Of a stretch of DNA of 44,000 bases, positions 8,520 to 19,882 are shown piece after piece. This stretch comes from Basidiobolus ranarum. Lineage: Eukaryota > Basidiobolomycota > Basidiobolomycetes > Basidiobolales. Below the pieces are notes generated by a model, which was not told where the DNA came from, ran no database searches, and saw nothing but the letters and a program-made list of their open reading frames with translations. Position numbers and translations under genes: made by a program. The stretch's first letter is position 1. Every line of letters begins with the position of its first letter. The DNA is taken from contig JASJQH010000031.1 of the NCBI GenBank assembly GCA_040143965.1, forward strand, positions 1 through 44,000, given 5' to 3'.

Positions 8520-10071
8520 ATGTCACTCTTGCAAAGTTGTATAAGAGGTTCTTTAAGGACGAAAACTCGGCTTAACGGAGCAAAAAGTACACCGATGACT
8601 ATTCTTCTGATCCAATTGACATTCCCCTCTGACTAACCACATTGTAACTCCTTAAAGATATCAGCGTCGGGGGTGGACTTTCTCGTCACTTCAGCACAGG
8701 AGTTCTAGATAAAAAGCAAGTGGAAACTCCCCTGAAGGAGCCAGTAAAACCGTAAGTCATTTAGCTGCTTATTTTCCAACCACGCCAGAGCGTTGCTAAA
8801 CCGAAGCCTTTCCTTCATAGAGCCACAGGTGTATTATTAATGAACATGGGTGGACCTGGCAAGTTATCCGAAGTAGAAGACTTCTTAACTCGCCTCTTTT
8901 CGGATTCCGATATCATCCCCATTCCTTTTCAATCGGTTCTAGCCCCCCTCATTGCCAAACGACGTACGCCCAAGATCGTTAACCAATACGATATCATTGG
9001 TGGTGGCTCACCCATTCGTAGTTGGACTGAAAAGCAAGGGAAACTTATGGAGAAATTATTGGATGAAACTTCCCCTCAAACAGGTATGAATTTATTTGAA
9101 ATATTTCCGTTTTCCAATTGAAAATATTCAATTCAATTTAATTCTTTCGAAAGCACCGCATAAATCTTACATCGGGTTTCGTTACGCTGCACCACTCACC
9201 GAGGAAGCATTAGAAGAGATTAAAAAAGATGGTGTGCGTAGGGTGGTGGCCTTCACTCAATACCCACAATATTCCTGTAGTACTACTGGTAGTAATCTCA
9301 ATGAATTGTATCGCAAGCTTAAAGTGATGGATAAAGAAGGAACCATCCAATGGAGCCTAATAGACAGATGGTCTACACACCCCAAATTGATCCAAGTATG
9401 TATGTGTATTTGAAGAGATTCTAGGAAGTGAATTGTAACCAATTCAACTAGGCATTTGCCAGCCGAGTAGAAGCGTCGTTAAAGGAATACAAAGAGGAGG
9501 AGCGTGACAAGGTGGTGATCTTATTCTCTGCCCACTCTCTGCCCATAGCTGCTATAAACCGTGGTGATCCATATTCCGCGGAAGTAGCAGCCACAGTGGA
9601 TCGGGTTATGGCTAGTCTAGGCTATAGTAATCCATATCGGTTAGTATGGCAATCGCAGGTTGGACCCTCACAATGGTTGGGCCCACAAACCAACGATGCA
9701 TTGAAAGGACTTGCCAAGCAAGGGCAAAAGAACGTATTACTCGTCCCAATCGCCTTTACATCTGACCACATCGAGACATTATATGAATTGGATTATGAAT
9801 ACTGCGAGGAAGCCAAAAAGGTATGTCATAAGTAAGAATGTAAGTGGGAGTGTACATGAACTAATCAAATCAATTGAAGCTTGGTATCACCGGTATCAAG
9901 AGAGCAGAATCTTTGAATGATTCTTCGTTTTTTATAGAAGCTATGGCGGATGCGGTGAAACAACACTTGGAAAGCAACTCGTTACATACCCCCCAGTTTC
10001 CACTTCGTTGTCCCGGTTGCAAAAATGAGACATGTAGTGAAATGCGAGAGTTTTTCATGAAACAAAAATAA
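8520..10071 (+). CDS. HEM15: mitochondrial ferrochelatase with [2Fe-2S] ligands (6 exons)
   Basis: Exons 8520-8586, 8658-8751, 8821-9083, 9154-9395, 9452-9820 and 9880-10071 give 408 residues. The enzyme inserts Fe2+ into protoporphyrin IX at the inner mitochondrial membrane, the last step of haem synthesis. Residues 1 to about 55 are an Arg/Ser-rich presequence. Then come [33 protein letters not shown] (Cys183), ILFSAHSLP with the catalytic His, LVWQSQVGP and [16 protein letters not shown]. The C-terminus has Cys389, Cys392 and Cys397 (CPGCKNETC); with Cys183 these match the four cluster ligands of the human enzyme. Budding yeast ferrochelatase lacks this cluster. The first intron is the least certain: donor GTACAC at 8587 is preferred, but two other phase-compatible donors lie within the short first exon. 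It is convergent with ERG24, with 97 bp between stops. Confidence 0.94.
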
Positions 10072-10168
10072 GCTATACAACTATTGACTGTACAAAGTGA
10101 CAAAGCCCATAATAAAGCGCGCAAATATTAATAAGCATATTTATTTTCTAATTATCGGATAATTATTA

Positions 10169-11584
10169 TCAATAAATGTACGGAATGATCTTGTAAGGGA
10201 CTATTTCACAATATCTGTCCCAGTCCTTCTTGTACTTGAGTTGGCATTTATGGTCATCTCTAAACGATCTATGAATAAGCAACACTGCGAAGAAGATGGC
10301 ATAATAGTAAGTGAAGATGGTATCAAATCCAGTGGGCAAACACCAAGACAAAGACATGAGCCAATCGCCAAAATAGTTGATATGTCTAGATCTGCCCCAC
10401 CATCCCGAAATGATCAACTTGGATCCGGCTTCAGTGGTCATATACTTGAGATGCTGAACCTTGGGTGAGTCGGGGTTGGCACGGAATTCATTCTTTTCAT
10501 TGTTGGCGCTACGGAAGATGTAATATCCCAACAACTTGGTAGATACGATCAATGTACACCACAACATGCCAACTTCAAGCGGATGGCTGGCCAAATACCG
10601 TGCTTGAAGAGAGTAAGTAAAAGGCACCAATACTAGATCTCCAAAACTCAACATCCACCCAAACCCATCGGTAGTGATATCCATGGTAGTCAACACCTTT
10701 GTTTCGTTGTAGAGCGACTCACTGACATACCATCCTTCGAGAAGCAGTACCAAGACCATAGAATCAGTGACCTTTCCGTATGTTACGTATTGCTTCACAG
10801 CCATGGAGAAGTTCAAGAGCAACCATCCGATCAAACCAGGTCGAAGCTCACAGAAGTATTTAAGATCGAGCGAGCCGATACGGGGATTTAACTCACGGCC
10901 GATGAAAAACTATGGGATGTTAGTGAATTTTTCATTGATACTCCTAGTGAAGGAAAGCTACTTACGTCATAAAGAACGTTACCGGAATTGCCTCCAAGTG
11001 CCAACAACTTTCCTTCCCCGAAAGATGAGAGATAAAGGTAAAAAGCTTGAGTTGTGGCAACAATCACTGCCGCAGTGATGAGAGAGAGGAAATGTTCACT
11101 GACAAAAACGAAGGGTTCAGGTCCGTAAATAAACAGAGTGAGAATGACCGCTGCAAAAGTCACCAACAAAGACTTAAAAGCTAAAGCGAATAGAACAAAA
11201 ATAAACTAAGTTAATAAAGTAACTCAGTAAAGAGTAGATGAAGAACATACCATTGACTTTATACTTCAAAGTTTCTCCAGTTCTCAATTTAGTTCCCTCA
11301 CACTCCTCACATGGAAGTATGAAGTATAAAACTACGAGATAAGATACCCAACCGACATAAATATATAGAGTAGACAATTCGAAAAACGTCAATTTCTTCG
11401 CATATTGTAATAGATTTTCAATACTAAAATTCCAGAACCAGGAGGGTGGACAACCATCTTCATTGCACACCATGTATAAAAAGTAAACCAGAACATTACA
11501 AAGAGTAATGATCAAGATACTGCCCGGAGGCCCCATAAATTCGAAGGTTGTCGTCTTCGGGTTCAACTTTGTGTAAGAATACAT
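10169..11584 (-). CDS. ERG24: sterol C-14 reductase (3 exons)
   Basis: Exons (transcript order) 11584-11251, 11180-10966 and 10909-10169 give 429 residues; introns are 70 and 56 bp. The integral ER enzyme reduces the C14-C15 double bond left by lanosterol 14-demethylation, using NADPH, in ergosterol synthesis. Recognised by NPKTTTFEFMGPPG at the N-terminus, ILPCEECEGTKLRTGE, LLALGGNSGNVLYDFFIGRE, LNPRIGSLDLKYFCELRPG, TMDITTDGFGWMLSFGDLV, and the C-terminal GWWGRSRHINYFGDW, RDDHKC and YKIIPYIY. The RHINYFGDW and LNPRIG forms separate it from ERG4-type C-24 reductases. Multiple hydrophobic segments agree with about eight or more membrane helices. Two possible controls lie upstream: a TATA at 11626-11632 and a TCACGTGA E-box at 11674-11681. 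Confidence 0.94.
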
Positions 11585-11625
11585 GTTAAGCAGAATCCTA
11601 GAGCTAGGTCAGTGTAGACCGGTGA

Positions 11626-11632
11626 TTATATA
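11626..11632 (-). promoter_or_regulatory. TATA box of ERG24
   Basis: TATATAA on the minus strand, about 45 bp upstream of the ERG24 ATG. Confidence 0.5.
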
Positions 11633-11667
11633 TCAGCACTATCCTTGTCCCCTACGATCTAGTTCTA

Positions 11668-11689
11668 TATCCGTCACGTGAAAACGGAT
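11668..11689. promoter_or_regulatory. E-box TCACGTGA inside an inverted repeat, ERG24 promoter
   Basis: The palindrome TCACGTGA is at 11674-11681, about 90 bp upstream of the ERG24 ATG and upstream of its TATA. It is framed by the inverted arms TATCCGT and ACGGATA. E-boxes are bound by bHLH factors. SREBP-type bHLH proteins control sterol genes in many fungi, but Cbf1- or Pho4-type binding is equally possible. Confidence 0.4.
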
Positions 11690-12190
11690 ATTTCGGATAT
11701 TGCGCTGATACAAATATATATTATAGCAGCTAAGATTTGTACTACATCAGGTAAATGGCCATGCATGGATGCAATTACAGCCAAGAAAAGCCGAAAGAGC
11801 GACGAGAATGTCACATCATTAACAGACGATAGAGCAACGAGAACAAAGCCACATTATTATGATTGATCAAGGTTTATTATGTTTATACAACCGTATATAT
11901 TAGAGTTATGTATGTAGAAATAGAAAGCAATCCGGATTATAAAAGTTCGCTAAATAATAATAATAATAATAATAATAAAGGATTACTAAAGAATATTGGA
12001 ATCTGTCCAAAATTTCAAAAAAGTAAGGGAGTGCTCATATGAGTGCTATCCGAAACAACATCGACTTGAAATCAATTAATCGTAGACGGGGTGTAAAAGG
12101 GAAATATTAAAAGTCTAATATTAAGTTGAGTTCATCAAGCCAAGTGGGTTAACAATAAAACCACTAATAATCCTCATGCCGATTGAATAC
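11690..12190. other. intergenic spacer with TAA microsatellite
   Basis: Holds the upstream part of the ERG24 promoter and the 3' UTR of the Meu6-type gene. A (TAA)n run of about nine units lies near 11951-11979. No gene seen. Confidence 0.55.
11951..11979. repeat. TAA trinucleotide microsatellite
   Basis: About nine TAA units, nearly perfect, in the spacer between two minus-strand genes. Likely length-variable. Confidence 0.75.
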
Positions 12191-14221
12191 TTAATTTGCT
12201 TTCACAGCTTCAGTGACAGCAGGGAGTTGCTCTTCGGTGGTCTCGGAGATAGGTGCCTCAGAGGGTTGAGCAACAACTGGAGCAACAGTTTCGGTAGCTG
12301 GTTGAGCAACACTCTTAGGTGCTGTGATGGGGCGAACCATGGAGCTTAATCTTTTGAACAATGTAGGCTTCTTGGGCTTTTCAGCAGCATCTTCAGTTGA
12401 GGTATGCTCTTCGCTTACTACTTCAGGGGTGGTGGTCTCACCGATATTATCGACGATATCGAAGGGCTTCTCGAGGTTATCACTCTCAGAGACTGGTGGA
12501 AAGACCTCAGCCTCGGTCGAATCTTGAGGAACCTCAGCAGACTTGCCTTTCTTCAAGTTAAGGAAATTGGAGATAGTGCGCTTGAATGGAGATTCAGGAC
12601 GAACAGGCTCGGCTTGTTCCTCAGTGACAACAGGCTCCTCAGCTACAACAGCTGGGGTTTCTTCAACAACCTCAGTAATAGGGGCTTCAGCAACAGGCTC
12701 TACTACCTCAGTGACAGGAGCCTCAACTTGTTCTCCAGTGACTTCGTGTTTCTCCTCTTTCTTCAATCCTTTTAAGAATTTGGGAAGATGGAATGACAAA
12801 GGACGTGCGGCATGTTCCTCAGCTACGACAGCTGGGGTTTCTTCAACAACTTCAGCAACAGGGGCTTCAGCAACAGGCTCTACTACCTCAGTGACAGGAG
12901 CCTCAACCTGTTCTCCAACGACCTCAGGCTTTTCCTCCTTCTTAAATCCTTTCAAGAACTTAGGGAGATGGAAAGATAGAGGATTTGCGGAATGTTCTTC
13001 TTTTTTAGCATCGGCAACAACTGGCTCTTCAGCAACTTCGGGAGCAGGTGTTTCAGCAGCCTCGGGAGTAGCTTCAGCTGCTACTTGCTCAACGGCTTGA
13101 GTTTCTTCTTCAGGGATTTGAGCGGTCTCGGGTTGTTTTTCCACCTTCTTGTTAATGAAAGATTTAAAGTTGTCAAACATAGATTTACGTTTGGGTGACT
13201 CGGAACCGACTTCATTAGCATCAGCTGCAACTGCCTCAGCAGCTACACCTTCAGCAGCTACCTCAGTCTCTTTAGGAGTTTCAGCAGTCTGGGACTCCAC
13301 AACGAGATGCTCATTCTCGTTATCTGATCCAGAAAATACTTCATTGTCAGATAAGATACCAGTGGGTAGAGGAAGAGTAGTTTTGGGGTTAAATGCTTGA
13401 CGATTGACTAATTTATCGTAAGTTTCTTTGTATTGTGCTGTTTCGGCAGGATTGGACAAAGTGGAAATTGAATCAAGCTTGGTTTGGACGGTATGAACCC
13501 ATGATTTGGCTTCATCAGCAGTAGGAGCAGCTAAAACATATTCTCTAGCATGAGTTTTGATGGAGAAAGCATGGGGTTTTCCGGCTTTGACAGCTGCTAC
13601 AGATTCAATATTGCCAAGATTGACGATTCCAAGAGGTACCTCGACATGATCAGGGTTGGTAGATTTGTAATAGAACAATAATCCTTCACCAGAAACAGTG
13701 GCAGATGCAATATCATGGAACAGAGAAGAGTTTGCTTTTTCAAACTCCTCTTTACCAGCGGAAACTGCCTTGGTATATTTCTTAGATACTAAACGTAATT
13801 GTTCGAGAGCAATTGGCTCAGAATGGAATGCGAAGTAACGGTTTTTCCACAAACGGAGAGGTCTGGGACCACGCTTGTAGAGAACACCATTCTGCACCTC
13901 TTGAATATCTTCTGGAACTTCAGTAGCAGCTTCAATGGCAACAACAGCTTCTTCAGCAGGAATAGTCTCAGCGACAGGGGAAGGTTCCTCAGCTGAGATG
14001 ACTTCAGAAACAGGTGAAGGCTCTTCAGTGGAAGCAATAACCTCTTCCACAGCTGGGATTTCTTCAGTGACAGGTGTAGGCTCCTCGGTGGAGGCAGCGA
14101 CCTCCACTTCAGCGGGAACAGCAGGTTCCTCAACTAAGACAGGCTCAGTGACAGGTGTAGACTCAACTAGGACAGGAGTCTCCTCATGATTGATGGGAGT
14201 ATTTTCAACGACGGTGGTCAT
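12191..14221 (-). CDS. Meu6-type PH-domain protein with acidic Pro/Val/Ala-rich repeats
   Basis: One coding exon, 676 residues. After an acidic N-terminus with repeated STEEP-PV units (1-109), residues 110-250 form a PH-like domain of the type named after fission yeast meiotic protein Meu6: GVLYKRGPRPLRLWKNRYFAF, a long alpha insert, then ATVSGEGLLFYYK, VNLGNIESV, HAFSIKTHAREYVLAAP and an amphipathic C-terminal helix with Trp241. PH domains often bind phosphoinositides. The C-terminal 430 residues are low complexity (Glu/Ala/Val/Pro) and interrupted by five short basic-aromatic segments near 347-360, 413-428, 473-488, 545-558 and 620-630. Two of these sit in a 60-residue tandem repeat at 410-469 and 470-529. 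The function is unknown. A cortical or membrane-associated scaffold is a guess from the composition. A leader intron probably precedes the start. Confidence 0.82.
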   Translation of the reverse strand: MTTVVENTPINHEETPVLVESTPVTEPVLVEEPAVPAEVEVAASTEEPTPVTEEIPAVEEVIASTEEPSPVSEVISAEEPSPVAETIPAEEAVVAIEAATEVPEDIQEVQNGVLYKRGPRPLRLWKNRYFAFHSEPIALEQLRLVSKKYTKAVSAGKEEFEKANSSLFHDIASATVSGEGLLFYYKSTNPDHVEVPLGIVNLGNIESVAAVKAGKPHAFSIKTHAREYVLAAPTADEAKSWVHTVQTKLDSISTLSNPAETAQYKETYDKLVNRQAFNPKTTLPLPTGILSDNEVFSGSDNENEHLVVESQTAETPKETEVAAEGVAAEAVAADANEVGSESPKRKSMFDNFKSFINKKVEKQPETAQIPEEETQAVEQVAAEATPEAAETPAPEVAEEPVVADAKKEEHSANPLSFHLPKFLKGFKKEEKPEVVGEQVEAPVTEVVEPVAEAPVAEVVEETPAVVAEEHAARPLSFHLPKFLKGLKKEEKHEVTGEQVEAPVTEVVEPVAEAPITEVVEETPAVVAEEPVVTEEQAEPVRPESPFKRTISNFLNLKKGKSAEVPQDSTEAEVFPPVSESDNLEKPFDIVDNIGETTTPEVVSEEHTSTEDAAEKPKKPTLFKRLSSMVRPITAPKSVAQPATETVAPVVAQPSEAPISETTEEQLPAVTEAVKAN
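12612..12991. repeat. tandem duplication inside the Meu6-type gene, period 180 bp
   Basis: Two copies of a unit of 180 bp (60 codons), for example AGCTACRACAGCTGGGGTTT at 12641 and again at 12821, keep the frame. They encode PLSFHLPKFLKG followed by an acidic EAPVTEVVEPVAEAP linker. Copies differ mostly at synonymous or conservative sites. It is an in-frame internal gene duplication. Confidence 0.85.
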
Positions 14222-14239
14222 GTTATTCTTGATTAGATC

Positions 14240-14392
14240 CTACAAATACATGAAAGGGTTAACAACTATAGTTTAAAGGCCTAAACATGTAACGTCACTA
14301 TAGTAGTAAATATGCGGCAAATACATGTCAGTAGCCAAATATTTACAACATGTAAGCTACATCCTGATAATTCGAAATGTTATTTTTCTTAC
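14240..14392 (-). other. putative 5' UTR intron of the Meu6-type gene
   Basis: On the minus strand, a donor AG-GTAAGAAA at 14392 and an acceptor TTTGTAG ending at 14240 bracket 153 bp. The acceptor lies 18 nt before the ATG at 14221. A TATA element at about 14472-14481 (minus strand, ATATATAAG) would start the transcript just upstream of the donor. Inferred from consensus only. Confidence 0.45.
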
Positions 14393-15681
14393 CTAAAATA
14401 GGTAGGTAGGGGAAGATGATCAGGAGATGTGGACTTAATAGAAAAGAATATTTGAGTTCTCATACGGATGTCAGGGCTTATATATGTTTTGAACGGCAGG
14501 CCTGATTCCAATCAGATGATTGCGAATAAGATTAAGGGATCTTAGGGGCTTAGCCGATATAGTACTTCCTGATAGCAATTGAGTATTGTCACAAACCACT
14601 CAAACCATTCAAAACATTAAGGTTCTGCACCGAAAGAGCGAAATCACCATGCACAGAAGGGTGGGGTTAGCAAAACAATGGCATTCACATGGATATAAAT
14701 AAATGTACATAAATATATACACATGCCAAACAACACTAGCCTGGTATGTACGAAAATAACAAGGCCTATCCGACGCTGCGCTGAAGAGCTTCCAACACTA
14801 GCCATTCCATCGACACCGCTAACAGTATCTAACATCCGAAGCTAAGACATTGATAAGATACTGTTTAAGGATAATAAGAATCACCTAATCAAGACGAAAC
14901 TTAAACATTGACAGGTATTTTTCTTCTCTGTCGACCAATCATCAAAACGCATAATGGATATCCCAATAGCAAAGGTTGGGGAGAACAATCTAAGGAATAG
15001 TCCATATAGCAGCATCAGACCGCATCAAATCTCCATCGCACGTAGTGCTACCTTAGGATGGTCTCATACTCCCCTGTCTGTTTGGCTTCTTAGTTCCAGA
15101 TATAGTCCCTGATTGCTGGAATAGCCTTTTGCCTCGTTCTTCACTCTGTGCTTCTCCGGCTCACTCGAGTGGTTTGTCTACTCCTACCGCGAGAATAAAC
15201 CTGTTACCACCACTGTGGCCAAAACATCTAGAATAAACACTGAAGTTGAGTTACAGCATCAGGTGATACCAGCCTGATACAACATGACCAAATATCCGAA
15301 TCTATTTATACAATCATAGTTGTGTGCCATGAGTAGTGCCACCTAATATATGCTTTTATATTTGCCTAACTCAAAGCAGTAATTGCAATAGTAAATCAAT
15401 TTAATCTTCCAACGTGCATCCAATGGCTGTCATCCTAATGTCGCTGATCGTTTTCAACCATTTAGCAGAACCACTCTTTCTGGACCACTCTAGATGCATA
15501 TATGTGGAGTATCTTACTTCCGCAGCTCTTAAATGTATTACACAGGCAATGTCGATGAGTCCACCCATTGGCGTACACCGCTCTCGATGACATGGTAGAA
15601 CTTTATTTATGTTCTTTCATTTATCGCATTTAGCATTCAGCATTCAGTATCATGGCGCATTCATTCAGAGTCAACTGCTGC
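14393..15681. other. long intergenic spacer, no gene seen
   Basis: It contains the Meu6-type promoter at its left end. Several frames of 60-75 codons are open, but none has recognisable content, consistent splice partners or bias. No tRNA or repeat was found. Confidence 0.5.
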
Positions 15682-15689
15682 TATTTAAG
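15682..15689 (+). promoter_or_regulatory. TATA-like element before the unrecognised gene
   Basis: TATTTAAG lies 54 bp upstream of the proposed ATG at 15743. Confidence 0.3.
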
Positions 15690-15742
15690 GACCTTTTAGT
15701 GGCTCTCGAATCTGTGTCTTTGATTACCAAAACAAGCCGTCT

Positions 15743-16492
15743 ATGACCAATCCAATGACACAGTTAGAAAGTTTGCTCATGTTCGCTTAAAAGAGTATGC
15801 TCAATGCCTCTTCAAACTTGTAGGTTTATGGATGCGCACCACCAGAAAGTCTCTGAGGCTGACAAATTAAACACAGACATAAGACTCATTGAGGAAAGCA
15901 AATCCACCTTAATGTAAGTGATGAGATTATCTGGCGTAGACACTGTCATATCAATCCATACATGCATATATATACCAGAGGTGCGTTCGAATCTTTGGCG
16001 AGGATATTTTTCGAAACTCAAGAGTTCTTGAAGCATTTGGCTTGTACTCGCATATCAACCCTTTCTGAGGATCCCCAGAGTTGGATCAACTTTGAAAGTA
16101 GAGGTATTCTTATTTCAAATAAAAACCACAAATACGATATGACAATGATGTCCTTTTATCCAGCCGAAGAGTTAGTTACTAAATTTCTTGCTTGGAAGCC
16201 ATCTTCATTGGCTCCCACACCTCCCGACAATAATGGTAAACGCACAGATTCCATGATTGATTGACGTAATAGTAATCATTTTAGTGAGTGAGGCTGGATC
16301 TAGATCGAGGTAAATTCTTGCTTGTTCTTGATAAGTCAATGGTTTTAACTTCACTCTACACTAAGGGATCCGGATGGGATTACTAATGAGCAGTTGTGGG
16401 TGAGATTGAACGAGTGCCAAAAAGCACTGACGGAATATGAAAACGAATTGAGCAAGATTCAGTGGTTCGTTCAAATCAACACATTGTTCTGA
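15743..16492 (+). CDS. unrecognised small multi-exon gene, coiled-coil-like protein
   Basis: Proposed exons 15743-15780, 15824-15913, 15979-16103, 16164-16235, 16285-16309 and 16366-16492 join in frame to 158 residues. The last four junctions have good sites and matching phases (donors GTAAGT, GTATTC, GTAAAC, GTAAAT), which argues for a real gene. The first intron would be only 43 bp, so the start is uncertain; ATG 15829 in exon 2 is an alternative. The protein has a helical N-terminus (KVSEADKLNTDIRLIEESKS), an EDPQSWINFESR segment, AEELVTKFLAWKPSS, a Pro-rich linker and a helical C-terminus (QLWVRLNECQKALTEYENEL). The third intron (16104-16163) is exactly 60 bp without an in-frame stop, so retention would add 20 residues. 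The family is not recognised. A small complex subunit with coiled coils would fit. Confidence 0.5.
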
Positions 16493-18384
<1,892 letters not shown>

Positions 18385-18880
18385 TTTCATTTTCTTCTGT
18401 TTTGGCTTTGTTTCTTCAATAAGTATTATAAAATCCTTCACCACACAATAAAATGATACAAAGAAATACCTTTGCTCAAAGTGTAAAAACTAGGTTTAGT
18501 GGTTTGTTTTAACGGGGAAGGCGGTTAGGGAGTTATAATAAGCATTTCAGGCATTTGCATAGCAGAGCCTTTTAACAAGCACTATTGCACATGATATTCA
18601 GTTGCTCAGCCTCCCAGATGGTGAGATTTGTATCGGGATTAAGTGCAATACTAACACGTAATTGGTTCAATTTGGAAATACGGGTGATTCATTTTGATGT
18701 ACGTTCCGTTTGCCCTTAGAGAGCTTCTTGGAACAGAGTGATTCGTTTGTGAACAACTTTAGACTCTTCACTTAATTTTCTTCACTTTATTATTTCAAGC
18801 ATATTTCTAGGGAATCTTACTTTTTGGTTTGATACTTATTATATACCTCATTTAACTATATTTGTTCTTAAACTAGTAAT
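18385..18880. other. intergenic spacer, no gene seen
   Basis: AATAAA near 18448 suits the isomerase 3' end. TTATATACC near 18839 is a weak TATA-like element for the BTB gene. Confidence 0.5.
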
Positions 18881-19882
18881 ATGATTCAAGACAACGGAAA
18901 ATCAAGTGCACATAATACTAGTTGGAATCCAACACTTCAATCCAACGGGAACGGACATCTTTCACACACCCTACATAACAATAAGCCTTCAAAAAATGGT
19001 CATCTCTCCAATTCAGAACAAGGTAACACTCAGCAAGTCAGTCAAGCCACTCAGCGTGGTTTTCCAACTCAACACAATGCTATCTGTTCGCACCTTTATC
19101 AAGTTGGTTTCCTTTCAGGAGCCTTTTCTGATGTAATTTTGCACGTACCCAACTTTCCTGCCAACAACGTCTACAAGTTGCATTCGCTTGTGTTATCACG
19201 CTCACCCTTCTTTCACCATTTATTAACGACTTCACCCAATCCACGTGAGCTGACTCTTAACTTAGAAGACTCGAATATTTCGGACGAAGGTTTGGTTATA
19301 GCACTTGGGTATCTTTACGCTGGTTTTCCACAACTTCAGGTCAACTTGACAAACGCTCTAAGTGTATTGGCCGCTGCATATTTTTTACAGTTGGAGGATC
19401 TCTGCGCTATTGCTACTGAAGTCGCAAAGAAGAATATCTCTCGACAAACTGTTATTGGATATACACGCTTTGTAGATCAAACCAACGGAGCTGGATATGG
19501 AGCTTACTCGGCGGATATACGAGAAAGCTGTTTCGATTTTCTAACTGGGACGCTTCCTAAAGAGACAGAGGCCTTTACCAGTGGGAATAGTGAGAGTTAC
19601 TTAACACTCATTGAAATATATGTAGAGTTGCCCTTTGATTGGTTAAAGAGATCAATTGAGTCTCAAAACCTACACGTCCCGTCGGACATGGATAGATACA
19701 ACTTTGCCAAAGAGGTGGTTTCAAGAAGAGAAAAGAAACGCACTGCTGGAAAAAGAGGTAATGGGGAAGAGTCGGTTGTACTAGCATTTGGAGCTAAAGT
19801 AGGGGGCAGAGTTACTTTGGTCAGAAAACCACTCAAATCACAAAAAAGAACACTTTGGAGAGTTCCAATGAACAATCATTAA
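18881..19882 (+). CDS. BTB/POZ domain protein
   Basis: Single exon, 333 residues. A polar Asn/Ser/His-rich N-terminus (1-65) precedes a BTB/POZ domain at about 67-182: ICSHLYQVGFLSGAFSDVIL, then VYKLHSLVLSRSPFFHHLL, LTLNLEDSNISDEGLVIALG, YLYAG and LSVLAAAYFLQLEDLCAIA. A BACK-like helical region follows (about 183-270, with RESCFDFLTGTLP), then a basic C-terminus rich in Arg and Lys. No Kelch, MATH or zinc-finger domain is seen. BTB domains dimerise and often link substrates to Cullin-3 ligases; germ-cell-less-like fungal proteins have a similar layout. The specific role is unknown. Confidence 0.85.
   Translation: MIQDNGKSSAHNTSWNPTLQSNGNGHLSHTLHNNKPSKNGHLSNSEQGNTQQVSQATQRGFPTQHNAICSHLYQVGFLSGAFSDVILHVPNFPANNVYKLHSLVLSRSPFFHHLLTTSPNPRELTLNLEDSNISDEGLVIALGYLYAGFPQLQVNLTNALSVLAAAYFLQLEDLCAIATEVAKKNISRQTVIGYTRFVDQTNGAGYGAYSADIRESCFDFLTGTLPKETEAFTSGNSESYLTLIEIYVELPFDWLKRSIESQNLHVPSDMDRYNFAKEVVSRREKKRTAGKRGNGEESVVLAFGAKVGGRVTLVRKPLKSQKRTLWRVPMNNH

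Noticed and set aside
12324-14189. Several plus-strand open frames rich in Ser/Thr/Ala opposite the Meu6-type gene
   Set aside because: They are antisense images of the repetitive Glu/Val/Pro coding sequence, without independent starts or motifs.
15979-16072. Alternative reading frame for exon 3 of the unrecognised gene using acceptor at 15980
   Set aside because: It reads protein-like for about 30 codons but meets TGA at 16069-16071 with no donor that rejoins the well-supported downstream exons.
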